Positions 8,305-14,441 of a DNA stretch of 46,567 nt are shown piece after piece; the stretch's first letter is position 1; each line of letters begins with the position of its first letter. Origin of the DNA: Polaromonas sp. AER18D-145 (GTDB taxonomy: Bacteria > Pseudomonadota > Gammaproteobacteria > Burkholderiales > Burkholderiaceae_C). Where the stretch lies: the NCBI RefSeq assembly GCF_002379095.1, contig NZ_NBZV01000038.1:1-46567 (forward strand), given 5' to 3'. Below the pieces are notes generated by a model. That model was not told where the DNA came from and searched no databases. It saw nothing but the letters and a program-made list of their open reading frames with translations. Both the position numbers and the translations under genes were made by a program.

Positions 8305-10521
8305 ATGAGCGACACCATCCACCACCGAATCTGCCCGCTGTGCGAGGCCTGCTGCGGCCTGGAACTCAAGGTCCGGGACGGCAAGGTCATCAGCATCCGC
8401 GGCCATGACAGCGACGTTTTCAGCGCCGGCTACATCTGTCCCAAAGGCGTGGCGCTGAAAGACCTGCACGAAGACCCGGACCGGCTGCGCACGCCGCTGA
8501 TCAAGCGCAACGGGGAGTTCGTTCCGGCCAGTTGGGACGAGGCCTTTGCCGAAATCGAACGCCGCCTGCCACCGATTCTTGCGCAGCACGGCCGCCAGGC
8601 CGGCGCCATCAGCGTGGGCAACCCGTCGGCGCACAAGATCGGCCTGCTGCTTTATTTCTCGCGCCTGGCCAAGGCCCTGGGTTCGCGCAATGTGTTCTCC
8701 GCATCCACGCTGGACCAGATGCCCAAGCAGCTCTCCAGCGGGCTGATGTTCGGCCACTGGCTCAGCATTGCCGTGCCCGACATCACGCGCTGTGATTTCC
8801 TGCTGGTGCTGGGTGCCAATCCGCTGGCCAGCAACGGCAGCCTGTGGACCGTGCCCGACTTCAAGGGCAAGGCCAAAGCCATGCAGGCGCGCGGCGGCAA
8901 GCTGGTGGTGATCGACCCGCGCCGCACCGAAACCGCCGCCATGGCGGACGCCCACCATTTCATCCGGCCCGGCGCCGATGTGTTTTTGCTGCTGGGCCTG
9001 GTGCACACACTGTTCGAGGAAAAACGGGTGCGGCTGGGACGTATCGCGCCCCTGGTCAACGGTGTCGATGCGCTTGAAGCGGTGGTACAGGGCTTCAGCG
9101 CCGACCTGGTCGCGCCGCGCTGCGGCATCGAAGCCGACACCATTCGCGCCCTGGCGCGCCAACTGGCGAACACGCCACGCGCCGCGGTGTATGGCCGCAT
9201 CGGCACCTGCACGCAGGAATACGGCACGCTGGCGAGCTGGCTGGTCGATGTGCTCAATGTGCTGACCGGCCATCTCGACGAGCCCGGTGGCGCGATGTTC
9301 CCGAAAGCCGCGGCCTTCGCGCACAACACCGCCGGCCAGCCGGGCAGCGGCCGCGGCATCTCGACCGGGCGGCATACCAGCCGGGTCAGCGGCGCACCCG
9401 AGGTTTTCGGCGAACTGCCCATGACCTGCCTGGCCGAGGAAATCGAGACACCGGGCCCCGGCCAGGTGCGCGCGCTGATCACCGTGGCCAGCAACCCGGT
9501 GCTCTCGTCACCCAACGGCGCGCGGCTGGCGCAGGCACTCGACAGCCTGGACTTCATGGTCAGCCTGGACATCTATGTCAACGAAACCTCGCGCCATGCC
9601 GACGTGATCCTGCCCGGGCCGTCGCCGCTGGAGGACATGCATTACGACGTGGCGTTCCCGCAGTTTTCCTGGCGCAACCATGCGCGTTACAGCGCGCCGG
9701 TGTTCGCTGCGCCGCAGGGCCAGCCGGCGGAGTGGGAAACCCTGCTCAGGCTGGCGGCCATCATGCAGGGCGAAGGCGCGGGCGCCGATGCCGGCCAACT
9801 CGACGACCGCCAGTTTGCCGAGGATGCCAAAAAAAGGTTCGGCGAGCAGGCCGCGGCCGTGATCGAAGCCACGCAAGGCCTGCGCGGCCCGAACCGCCTG
9901 CTCGAACTCGCGCTGCGCACCGGCCCCTACGGCGACCAGTTTGGCCGCGAGCCGGGAGGCCTGACCCTGGCCAAGGTGCGGGCGGCACCCGACGGCATTG
10001 ACCTGGGGGAACTGCAGCCGCGCATGCCCGAGGTGCTGCGCACGCCGTCCGGCAAGATTGAACTGGCGCCGCCCATGCTGCTGCAGGACCTGCAACGCGC
10101 CGTGCAGGCCATCACACAGCCGGTGCCGGCCATGGTGATCGTCGGCCGGCGCGACGTGCGCTCCAACAACAGCTGGATGCACAACCTGCCCATCCTCGCC
10201 AAGGGACCGATGCGCTGCACGGCGCTGGTCCACCCGGCCGACGCCGAGCGCCTGGGTCTGGCCGACGGCGCGCTGGCCCGCATCAGCAACCAGGGACGCA
10301 GCATCGAGGCGCAGGTGCAGGTCAGCGACGAGATGATGCCCGGCGTCGTGAGCCTGCCGCACGGCTGGGGCCATGGCCTGCCCGGCACCCGCATGGCACT
10401 GGCCGCAGAACGCCCCGGCGCCAACCTCAACGCGCTGCTCGACGAGGACTGGCGCGATCCGCTCTCGGGCAACGCCGTGCTCAGCGGCGTGCCGGTGGTG
10501 CTGGAACCGGCTGGCGCCTGA
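8305..10521 (+). CDS. Molybdopterin (bis-MGD) oxidoreductase with N-terminal 4Fe-4S domain
   Basis: A 738-residue cytoplasmic enzyme of the DMSO-reductase superfamily. The cluster motif is C10-x2-C13-x3-C17-x27-C45 (ICPLCEACCGLE...YICPKG). The molybdopterin domains follow, with NPLASNGSLWTVPDF and IDPRRTETA in the centre, and the C-terminal dinucleotide-binding domain starts near residue 610 (VGRRDVRSNNSWMHN...HGWGHG). At the usual Mo-ligand region the sequence reads SASTLDQMPK, with no Cys or Sec, so it is not a classical formate dehydrogenase or nitrate reductase. There is no Tat signal. AGGAGA precedes the ATG. No FdhD, small subunit or electron-transfer partner is adjacent; the substrate is unknown. 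Confidence 0.9.
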   Translation: MSDTIHHRICPLCEACCGLELKVRDGKVISIRGHDSDVFSAGYICPKGVALKDLHEDPDRLRTPLIKRNGEFVPASWDEAFAEIERRLPPILAQHGRQAGAISVGNPSAHKIGLLLYFSRLAKALGSRNVFSASTLDQMPKQLSSGLMFGHWLSIAVPDITRCDFLLVLGANPLASNGSLWTVPDFKGKAKAMQARGGKLVVIDPRRTETAAMADAHHFIRPGADVFLLLGLVHTLFEEKRVRLGRIAPLVNGVDALEAVVQGFSADLVAPRCGIEADTIRALARQLANTPRAAVYGRIGTCTQEYGTLASWLVDVLNVLTGHLDEPGGAMFPKAAAFAHNTAGQPGSGRGISTGRHTSRVSGAPEVFGELPMTCLAEEIETPGPGQVRALITVASNPVLSSPNGARLAQALDSLDFMVSLDIYVNETSRHADVILPGPSPLEDMHYDVAFPQFSWRNHARYSAPVFAAPQGQPAEWETLLRLAAIMQGEGAGADAGQLDDRQFAEDAKKRFGEQAAAVIEATQGLRGPNRLLELALRTGPYGDQFGREPGGLTLAKVRAAPDGIDLGELQPRMPEVLRTPSGKIELAPPMLLQDLQRAVQAITQPVPAMVIVGRRDVRSNNSWMHNLPILAKGPMRCTALVHPADAERLGLADGALARISNQGRSIEAQVQVSDEMMPGVVSLPHGWGHGLPGTRMALAAERPGANLNALLDEDWRDPLSGNAVLSGVPVVLEPAGA

Positions 10522-10547
10522 TTCTTGAGAAAAATCAGGCGCCAGCC
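10509..10547 (+). other. 15-bp perfect stem-loop spanning the stop codon
   Basis: GGCTGGCGCCTGATT (10509-10523) and AATCAGGCGCCAGCC (10533-10547) are perfect reverse complements around a 9-base loop. The TGA stop of the molybdoenzyme lies inside the left arm. The right arm begins the interspersed repeat copy at 10531-10585. The hairpin is strong but has no T tract directly behind it. Confidence 0.75.
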
Positions 10548-10585
10548 CTTTCAGGTATTGCACAAGTTGCTATTTAATCAATAGC
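10531..10585 (+). repeat. Interspersed ~55-bp repeat, copy 2
   Basis: Begins AAAATCAGGCGCCAGCCC and ends with the hairpin GCTATT-TAATC-AATAGC (10569-10585). Same layout as the copies at 154, 17921 and 30152. Confidence 0.65.
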
Positions 10586-10593
10586 ATCTGCAG

Positions 10594-10635
10594 ACTCCCG
10601 GCCGGGACCTGATCGGGTGCCTCCGGGAGTTTTTT
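10594..10635 (+). terminator. Rho-independent terminator after the molybdoenzyme
   Basis: ACTCCCGG (10594-10601) pairs with CCGGGAGT (10623-10630) around a 21-base loop and is followed by a run of Ts to 10635. It ends the plus-strand unit just before the convergent minus-strand DUF1428 gene. Confidence 0.75.
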
Positions 10636-10644
10636 CTTTGGCGT

Positions 10645-11007
10645 TTACAGTTCCACCAGCGTCTTGAAGCCGCCCCAGAACATGCGTTTGCCATCGAAGG
10701 GCATGGCCTTGGGGTCCATCATGGCGGCCATGCGCGGATCACTCATCACCCTGGCGTTGACGCTGTCACGCTGCTTGCGGGAGGTGTAGACAATCCATGA
10801 GAACACCACGGTCTCGCCGGGCTTGAGCTTGACGCTTTGCGGAAACGAGGTGAGCTTGCCGGGCTTCACATCGTCGGCCACACACTCGATGTATTCGAGC
10901 GCACCGTGTTCGCGCCAGATCTTGCCGGCCTTGCGCGCGATGCGGCGGTAGGCATCGAGTTGGTCCGTGGGAACAGGAACCACAAATCCATCCACATAAC
11001 GGCTCAT
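10645..11007 (-). CDS. DUF1428 family protein
   Basis: A 120-residue small cytoplasmic protein. It opens MSRYVDGFVVPVPTDQLDAY and contains WREHGALEYIECVADDV and VVFSWIVYTSRKQRDSVNARVMSDPRM, all typical of DUF1428, a dimeric alpha/beta-barrel-like family of unknown function. The ATG at 11007 has GGGGAG seven bases upstream; a TTG two codons earlier is less likely. It begins 28 bp after the exporter gene and is probably its co-transcribed partner. Nothing in it points to a substrate. Confidence 0.85.
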   Translation of the reverse strand: MSRYVDGFVVPVPTDQLDAYRRIARKAGKIWREHGALEYIECVADDVKPGKLTSFPQSVKLKPGETVVFSWIVYTSRKQRDSVNARVMSDPRMAAMMDPKAMPFDGKRMFWGGFKTLVEL

Positions 11008-11035
11008 CTGCAATCTCCCCGGCTGGTTAAACGAT

Positions 11036-12505
11036 CTAAAAAGTGCGGCGGCCTATTCGGCGCCCTGCCCGGTGGCCGCCGGCTGGTCTGCGCTGCCCGA
11101 AGGCGCGGGTGCGCATCAGCACCGCGCCCAGTACCGCCGCCGTGGCGGCAAACACCGCGCCGAGCAAAAAGGCCAGCTGGTAACCGCCATTGAGCGCCGC
11201 CAGCGGCTGCGCACCGGCGCTCACCAGGTGGCTGGTGCGTGCGGCGGCCGCGCTGGCCAGCACCGCCAGCCCCAGCGCCCCGCCCATCATGAAAGCGGTG
11301 TTGACCACGCCCGACGCAATGCCCGACTCGCTGGGCGCCACATCGCTCATGGCGGCCAGCAACACGGGGTTGAAGGCCATGCCTGCACCCAGGCCCAGCA
11401 GCAGCATGCCCGGCAACACATCCATCACAAACTGGCCGCCCACCGGAGCGCGCGCAAACAGCGCCAGACCCAGCGCCGCCAGCAGCAGGCCCGCCGCCAA
11501 TGGCAACCGGATGCCGAAACGCATGACGATGCGGGCCGACAGGCCCAGCGAAAACGCGGCCATGATCAGGTTGGCCGGCAGAAAGCCCAGACCGACCTGC
11601 AGCGCGCTGTAGCCCAGCACCAGCTGCATGTAGAGCGCTGAAATGAAGAACCAGGCAAACATGGCGGCCGCCCACAACACGCCGACGATGTTGGCGACGG
11701 CCACATTGCGCAGGCGAAACAGGCCCAGGGGCACCAGCGGCGTGGGAACGCGCGATTCGATGGCCAGGAAAATCGCCATCAGCACAGCGGCAGCGGCCAG
11801 CAACCCCAGCGTGGGCGCCGAGGTCCAGCCGGCCTCGTTGCCGTTGACGATGGCATACACCGCCAGCATCAGCGCCGTGGTCACGGTGACCGCCCCGCCG
11901 ACGTCCAGGCGCGCCCCGGCGGCCTGCCCGCGCCCGTCGGGCAGCAGCACCAGGCACAGGGCAAACACCGCCACCCCGATCGGTAGGTTGACGAGAAAGA
12001 TCCAGTGCCAGTTGAAGGCATCCGTCAGCACGCCACCCAGCAACACGCCTATGCTGCCGCCGCCGGCGCAGACAAAACCGTAGACGCCCATGGCCTTGGC
12101 ACGCTCTGCCGGTTCGGTAAACAGGTTCATGATCAGCGACAGCGAAATGGCAGAAACCACCGCACCGCCCAGGCCCTGCATCGCCCGCGCCACAATCAGC
12201 AACCATTGCGAATTGGCCAGCCCGCAGGCCAATGAAGCCAGCGTGAACAGCACCAGCCCCAGCAGGAACAGACGGCGCTGGCCATACAGGTCGCCCAGCC
12301 GCCCGCCCAGCAGCAAAAAGCCGCCGAAGGTCAGCATGTAGGCATTGACCACCCAGACCAGCGAGGTTTCGGTGAAAGCCAGGTCGGTACGTATCGACGG
12401 CAGGGCCACGTTCACGATGGTGGTGTCGAGCACGATCATCAGCACACCGAGGCAAAGCACAGTGAGTGCCCACCAGCGTTTGCGGCTATCCATCGCGGCA
12501 CTCAT
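11036..12505 (-). CDS. MFS drug exporter, DHA2 (EmrB/QacA-type) family
   Basis: A 489-residue inner-membrane transporter with about 14 hydrophobic helices, as expected for DHA2 proton-drug antiporters. Seen are LDTTIVNVALPSI in TM1 (motif D1 of the family), the loop 2-3 motif GGRLGDLYGQRR (motif A) and the TM5 antiporter motif region AGGGSIGVLLGGVL. The start at 12505 follows GGGAGG. The C-terminus is basic and Arg-rich. No EmrA-type adaptor or TolC homologue is adjacent. A promoter and a perfect palindrome lie upstream (12634-12682), but no intact regulator gene is present beside it, which is unusual for this family. Substrates cannot be inferred. Confidence 0.92.
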   Translation of the reverse strand: MSAAMDSRKRWWALTVLCLGVLMIVLDTTIVNVALPSIRTDLAFTETSLVWVVNAYMLTFGGFLLLGGRLGDLYGQRRLFLLGLVLFTLASLACGLANSQWLLIVARAMQGLGGAVVSAISLSLIMNLFTEPAERAKAMGVYGFVCAGGGSIGVLLGGVLTDAFNWHWIFLVNLPIGVAVFALCLVLLPDGRGQAAGARLDVGGAVTVTTALMLAVYAIVNGNEAGWTSAPTLGLLAAAAVLMAIFLAIESRVPTPLVPLGLFRLRNVAVANIVGVLWAAAMFAWFFISALYMQLVLGYSALQVGLGFLPANLIMAAFSLGLSARIVMRFGIRLPLAAGLLLAALGLALFARAPVGGQFVMDVLPGMLLLGLGAGMAFNPVLLAAMSDVAPSESGIASGVVNTAFMMGGALGLAVLASAAAARTSHLVSAGAQPLAALNGGYQLAFLLGAVFAATAAVLGAVLMRTRAFGQRRPAGGHRAGRRIGRRTF

Positions 12506-12633
12506 GCCCACCTCCCGGGACGGCAGGACACGGGCAACGCGGTGACGGGAAAACACAAGTTCGGCAGTTCCATGGTTCTGCTTTCAAGACAAATGGGCCA
12601 AAAGCGGGCCGGCACTGGACGCTGCTCTGTTTA

Positions 12634-12652
12634 TTGTGTACGGCGTACACAA
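12634..12652. promoter_or_regulatory. Perfect 19-bp palindromic operator of the exporter
   Basis: TTGTGTACGGCGTACACAA is two 9-base arms around one G. It sits just after the predicted -10 of the exporter promoter, where a bound TetR-type repressor would block initiation. The GTGTACG-type arms resemble TetR-family operators; this is inference from form and position. Confidence 0.7.
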
Positions 12653-12653
12653 A

Positions 12654-12682
12654 AGCATACCAGAGATCATGAACAGCGTCCA
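12654..12682 (-). promoter_or_regulatory. Predicted sigma-70 promoter of the exporter
   Basis: On the minus strand TGGACG (-35, 12682-12677) and TATGCT (-10, 12659-12654) are separated by 17 bp. Initiation would fall inside the palindrome at 12634-12652. Confidence 0.5.
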
Positions 12683-12707
12683 CATCACGGCGCCCCGCCC
12701 AAGATGA
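12669..12707 (+). pseudogene. Possible N-terminal stump of a divergent TetR-type regulator
   Basis: Divergent to the exporter, an ATG at 12669 opens 12 codons, MNSVHITAPRPR, then TGA. The position relative to the palindrome and the ending APRPR fit the unstructured N-terminus of TetR regulators (often followed by GRP...). The rest of the gene is absent: the sequence runs straight into the repeat at 12729. Too short for a firm call. Confidence 0.3.
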
Positions 12708-12728
12708 TGGCTGGATCTGCACTCGATT

Positions 12729-12786
12729 GCTCCATTATTGATAGCTAACCTCGACGGCGGGTAAAGGGCGACAAGCACTTTTTTTC
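12729..12786 (-). repeat. Interspersed ~55-bp repeat, copy 3 (degenerate)
   Basis: Starts GCTCCATTATTGATAGCTAA and runs through GGGCG to a T-rich end. It is in the orientation opposite to copy 2. The remaining sequence to the next gene (12787-12948) holds nothing I recognise apart from a GGAG ribosome site. Confidence 0.5.
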
Positions 12787-12948
12787 ATTCATTCGCCAAC
12801 AACGGCCAGCGCCCGCGCCGGCACAGCTGTCGGCATGCACTGACAGCCAGCGGGGACCGCGACTGATGAGGGCAGGTGCCGCCGGCGCCTAAGGTGGTTG
12901 GTGAATCCATCCAGCCCGCTTACCCATTTACCCACTTACGGAGTCCGC

Positions 12949-13449
12949 ATGAGCACCAACACTTCCGACCAACACACCCTGTGGGGCCTGATCAAGGACA
13001 TCAAATTCGGCATGCTGACGCACCGCCACAGTGACGGCATGCTGCACAGCCACCCGCTGACCACCCAGAACCAGTCCGCCGACGAAGGCTCGCGCCTGTA
13101 TTTCTTCGTTTCGCGCAACAGTGAAATCGCCCGCCGCCTGCAACAGGACAGGAACGTCAACGTGTCGTACGCCGACCCTGACAAGGACAGCTACGTGTCC
13201 CTGTCGGGCCAGGGCGCGGTCGTGGACGACGGCGCCAAAAAGGCAGCCCTCTGGTCGCCGATGGCCAAGGCCTGGTTTCAGGGCCCCACCGATCCGGATC
13301 TCGCGCTGCTGGAAGTGAGCATCCGCCACGCCGAATACTGGGATGTGAAGGAAAGCAAGATGGTGCAATTGGCCAAGATGGCCAAAGCTGCGCTGACCGG
13401 CGAACCGCCAAAAAACCTGGGCGAGCACAAAGAGCTGACGCTGTCCTGA
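12949..13449 (+). CDS. Pyridoxamine 5'-phosphate oxidase-like general stress protein (split-barrel FMN-binding)
   Basis: A 166-residue cytoplasmic protein of the general stress protein 26 group. The split-barrel fold is suggested by LWGLIKDIKFGMLTHRHSDGMLHSHPLTT at the N-terminus, then LYFFVSRNSEIARRLQQDRNVNVSYADPDKDSYVSLSGQG, and the C-terminal LLEVSIRHAEYWD. Relatives bind FMN or F420, but their activity is usually unknown, so no enzyme function is claimed. The start ATG at 12949 follows GGAG at 12940; an in-frame TTG further upstream is not preferred. A hypothetical gene follows after 17 bp and is probably in the same transcript. Confidence 0.88.
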   Translation: MSTNTSDQHTLWGLIKDIKFGMLTHRHSDGMLHSHPLTTQNQSADEGSRLYFFVSRNSEIARRLQQDRNVNVSYADPDKDSYVSLSGQGAVVDDGAKKAALWSPMAKAWFQGPTDPDLALLEVSIRHAEYWDVKESKMVQLAKMAKAALTGEPPKNLGEHKELTLS

Positions 13450-13466
13450 AGCACCGGTTGCACAAC

Positions 13467-13850
13467 ATGCCACTTCTCTGCTTCAACAAGGCGACAGACC
13501 CTGCCGCACCCGACGACCTGCGGATCAACCCGGCCGCCGTGCTCTACGTCGAAGCGTCACGGCCGGACCTGATCGGCCAGACCACCATCCACCTGCTGGG
13601 TCAGGGCACCAGCGTCAACGCGGTCACACAGTCCCTGGCCACCGTGGTCAGCGCCATCGGCAGCCTGATCGGCGCCACGCGCCACTACCTCGCGCCGCCG
13701 CCCGACGACGGGGCCAGCACGGTGTATCTCGCGCCGGCCAACATCAGCCATGTGCGGCCCAACCTGCCCGCCTCGCCGGACTTCTGGTATGTGCGTTTCG
13801 TGGATGGTTCGGAGTTGCGGATCGTCGATCCGCTGCCGGCCGGGCTGTAA
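13467..13850 (+). CDS. Hypothetical protein
   Basis: A 127-residue soluble protein I do not recognise. It begins MPLLCFNKATDPAAPDDLRI, has a helical middle (VNAVTQSLATVVSAIGSLIG) flanked by beta-rich ends with repeated phrases (INPAAVLYVEAS; APANISHVRPN), and ends WYVRFVDGSELRIVDPLPAGL. The two halves each contain a short strand motif followed by xxASxPD, hinting at an internal duplication. It has the base composition of its neighbours. The start at 13467 is the first ATG; a TTG lies three codons upstream. Located 17 bp after the stress protein. Confidence 0.65.
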   Translation: MPLLCFNKATDPAAPDDLRINPAAVLYVEASRPDLIGQTTIHLLGQGTSVNAVTQSLATVVSAIGSLIGATRHYLAPPPDDGASTVYLAPANISHVRPNLPASPDFWYVRFVDGSELRIVDPLPAGL

Positions 13851-13853
13851 ACG

Positions 13854-13882
13854 AAAAAGCCCTGCAGCCAGGCTGCAGGGCT
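13854..13882 (-). terminator. Bidirectional hairpin terminator
   Basis: AGCCCTGCAG (13858-13867) pairs with CTGCAGGGCT (13873-13882). On the minus strand the stem is followed by TTTTT, so it ends the small secreted-protein gene at 13956; on the plus strand it is preceded by the matching A-run and may also stop the transcript ending at 13850. Confidence 0.75.
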
Positions 13883-13955
13883 TGGGCGCACCGCCGCGGC
13901 CGGCGGTGCGTGGTGGTGATGGGGTCAGGCCGTGTGCAACCGGGCCTGCCGGGAC

Positions 13956-14273
13956 TCAGTTGCCCCAGTCGGAATGTTTTTCGCAGATCTTGTTGGTCGA
14001 CTTGCCCTTGGCGGTTTCGGCGAACTTGGCCAGGCTGCCCTTGAAGTCTTCAGGCGTCTCATTCCACATGCAGGTGCAAAACGCCTGCGCCTTGGATTGG
14101 CCCTTCACCGGGCTCTTGTCGTTGCCGCCTTCGTAATTCTTGTTGGAATAGCTGATGCACGCGGCATATTGCTTGTCGCCCGCCGGAGGGGCGTTGTAGT
14201 CGTCCACAGCCAGGGCGGCGGTGCCAGCGCACAGCAGCGTGGCCGACACCAGAAATTTGAGACTGTTTTTCAT
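13956..14273 (-). CDS. Small secreted four-cysteine protein, function unknown
   Basis: A 105-residue protein with a clear Sec signal peptide (MKNSLKFLVSATLLCAGTAALA, cleavage near residue 22). The mature part of about 83 residues has four cysteines (C39, C66, C68, C97), including a CTC motif, which fits two disulfides in the periplasm. C15 is inside the signal peptide and is not in a lipobox. No family is recognised. It sits alone between two terminators (13854-13882 and 14377-14409) and has its own AT-rich promoter/operator region (14313-14338), so it is an independent transcription unit. Confidence 0.8.
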   Translation of the reverse strand: MKNSLKFLVSATLLCAGTAALAVDDYNAPPAGDKQYAACISYSNKNYEGGNDKSPVKGQSKAQAFCTCMWNETPEDFKGSLAKFAETAKGKSTNKICEKHSDWGN

Positions 14274-14312
14274 TGTTTAATCCGTTGAGGGCAAAAAGAG
14301 TTTTGCGTTTTT

Positions 14313-14338
14313 ATTGTAACTATTGAAACAATTTACAA
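14313..14338 (-). promoter_or_regulatory. AT-rich palindrome with -10 element upstream of the secreted protein
   Basis: TTGTAA (14314-14319) and TTACAA (14333-14338) flank ATTG-AAA-CAAT, giving a nearly perfect 25-bp dyad. A minus-strand TACAAT (14318-14313) at its edge can serve as -10. The form suggests a repressor-controlled promoter; the binding protein is unknown. Confidence 0.5.
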
Positions 14339-14376
14339 CACTCTCACCACCGGACTTTTGGCATTTCATCACTGAA

Positions 14377-14409
14377 TAAAAAAAGCCCCGGGACCGAAGT
14401 CACGGGGCT
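14377..14409 (-). terminator. Rho-independent terminator of the mdh-acnB unit
   Basis: On the minus strand AGCCCCG and CGGGGCT form the outer stem, then after one mismatch GAC-TTCG-GTC closes with a UUCG tetraloop, followed by seven Ts (14383-14377). It lies 32 bp after the acnB stop. Confidence 0.88.
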
Positions 14410-14441
14410 CGCCGCACAGTCAGTCAGCGCAGCGGAGGGAA

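Noticed and set aside
6732..8396. Minus-strand frame of 554 codons crossing the regulator and the membrane protein
   Set aside because: It overlaps two better supported genes on both strands and contains no recognisable domain.
12542..12748. 68-codon plus-strand ORF across the exporter promoter
   Set aside because: It lies over the promoter and operator, and its sequence has no protein-like features.
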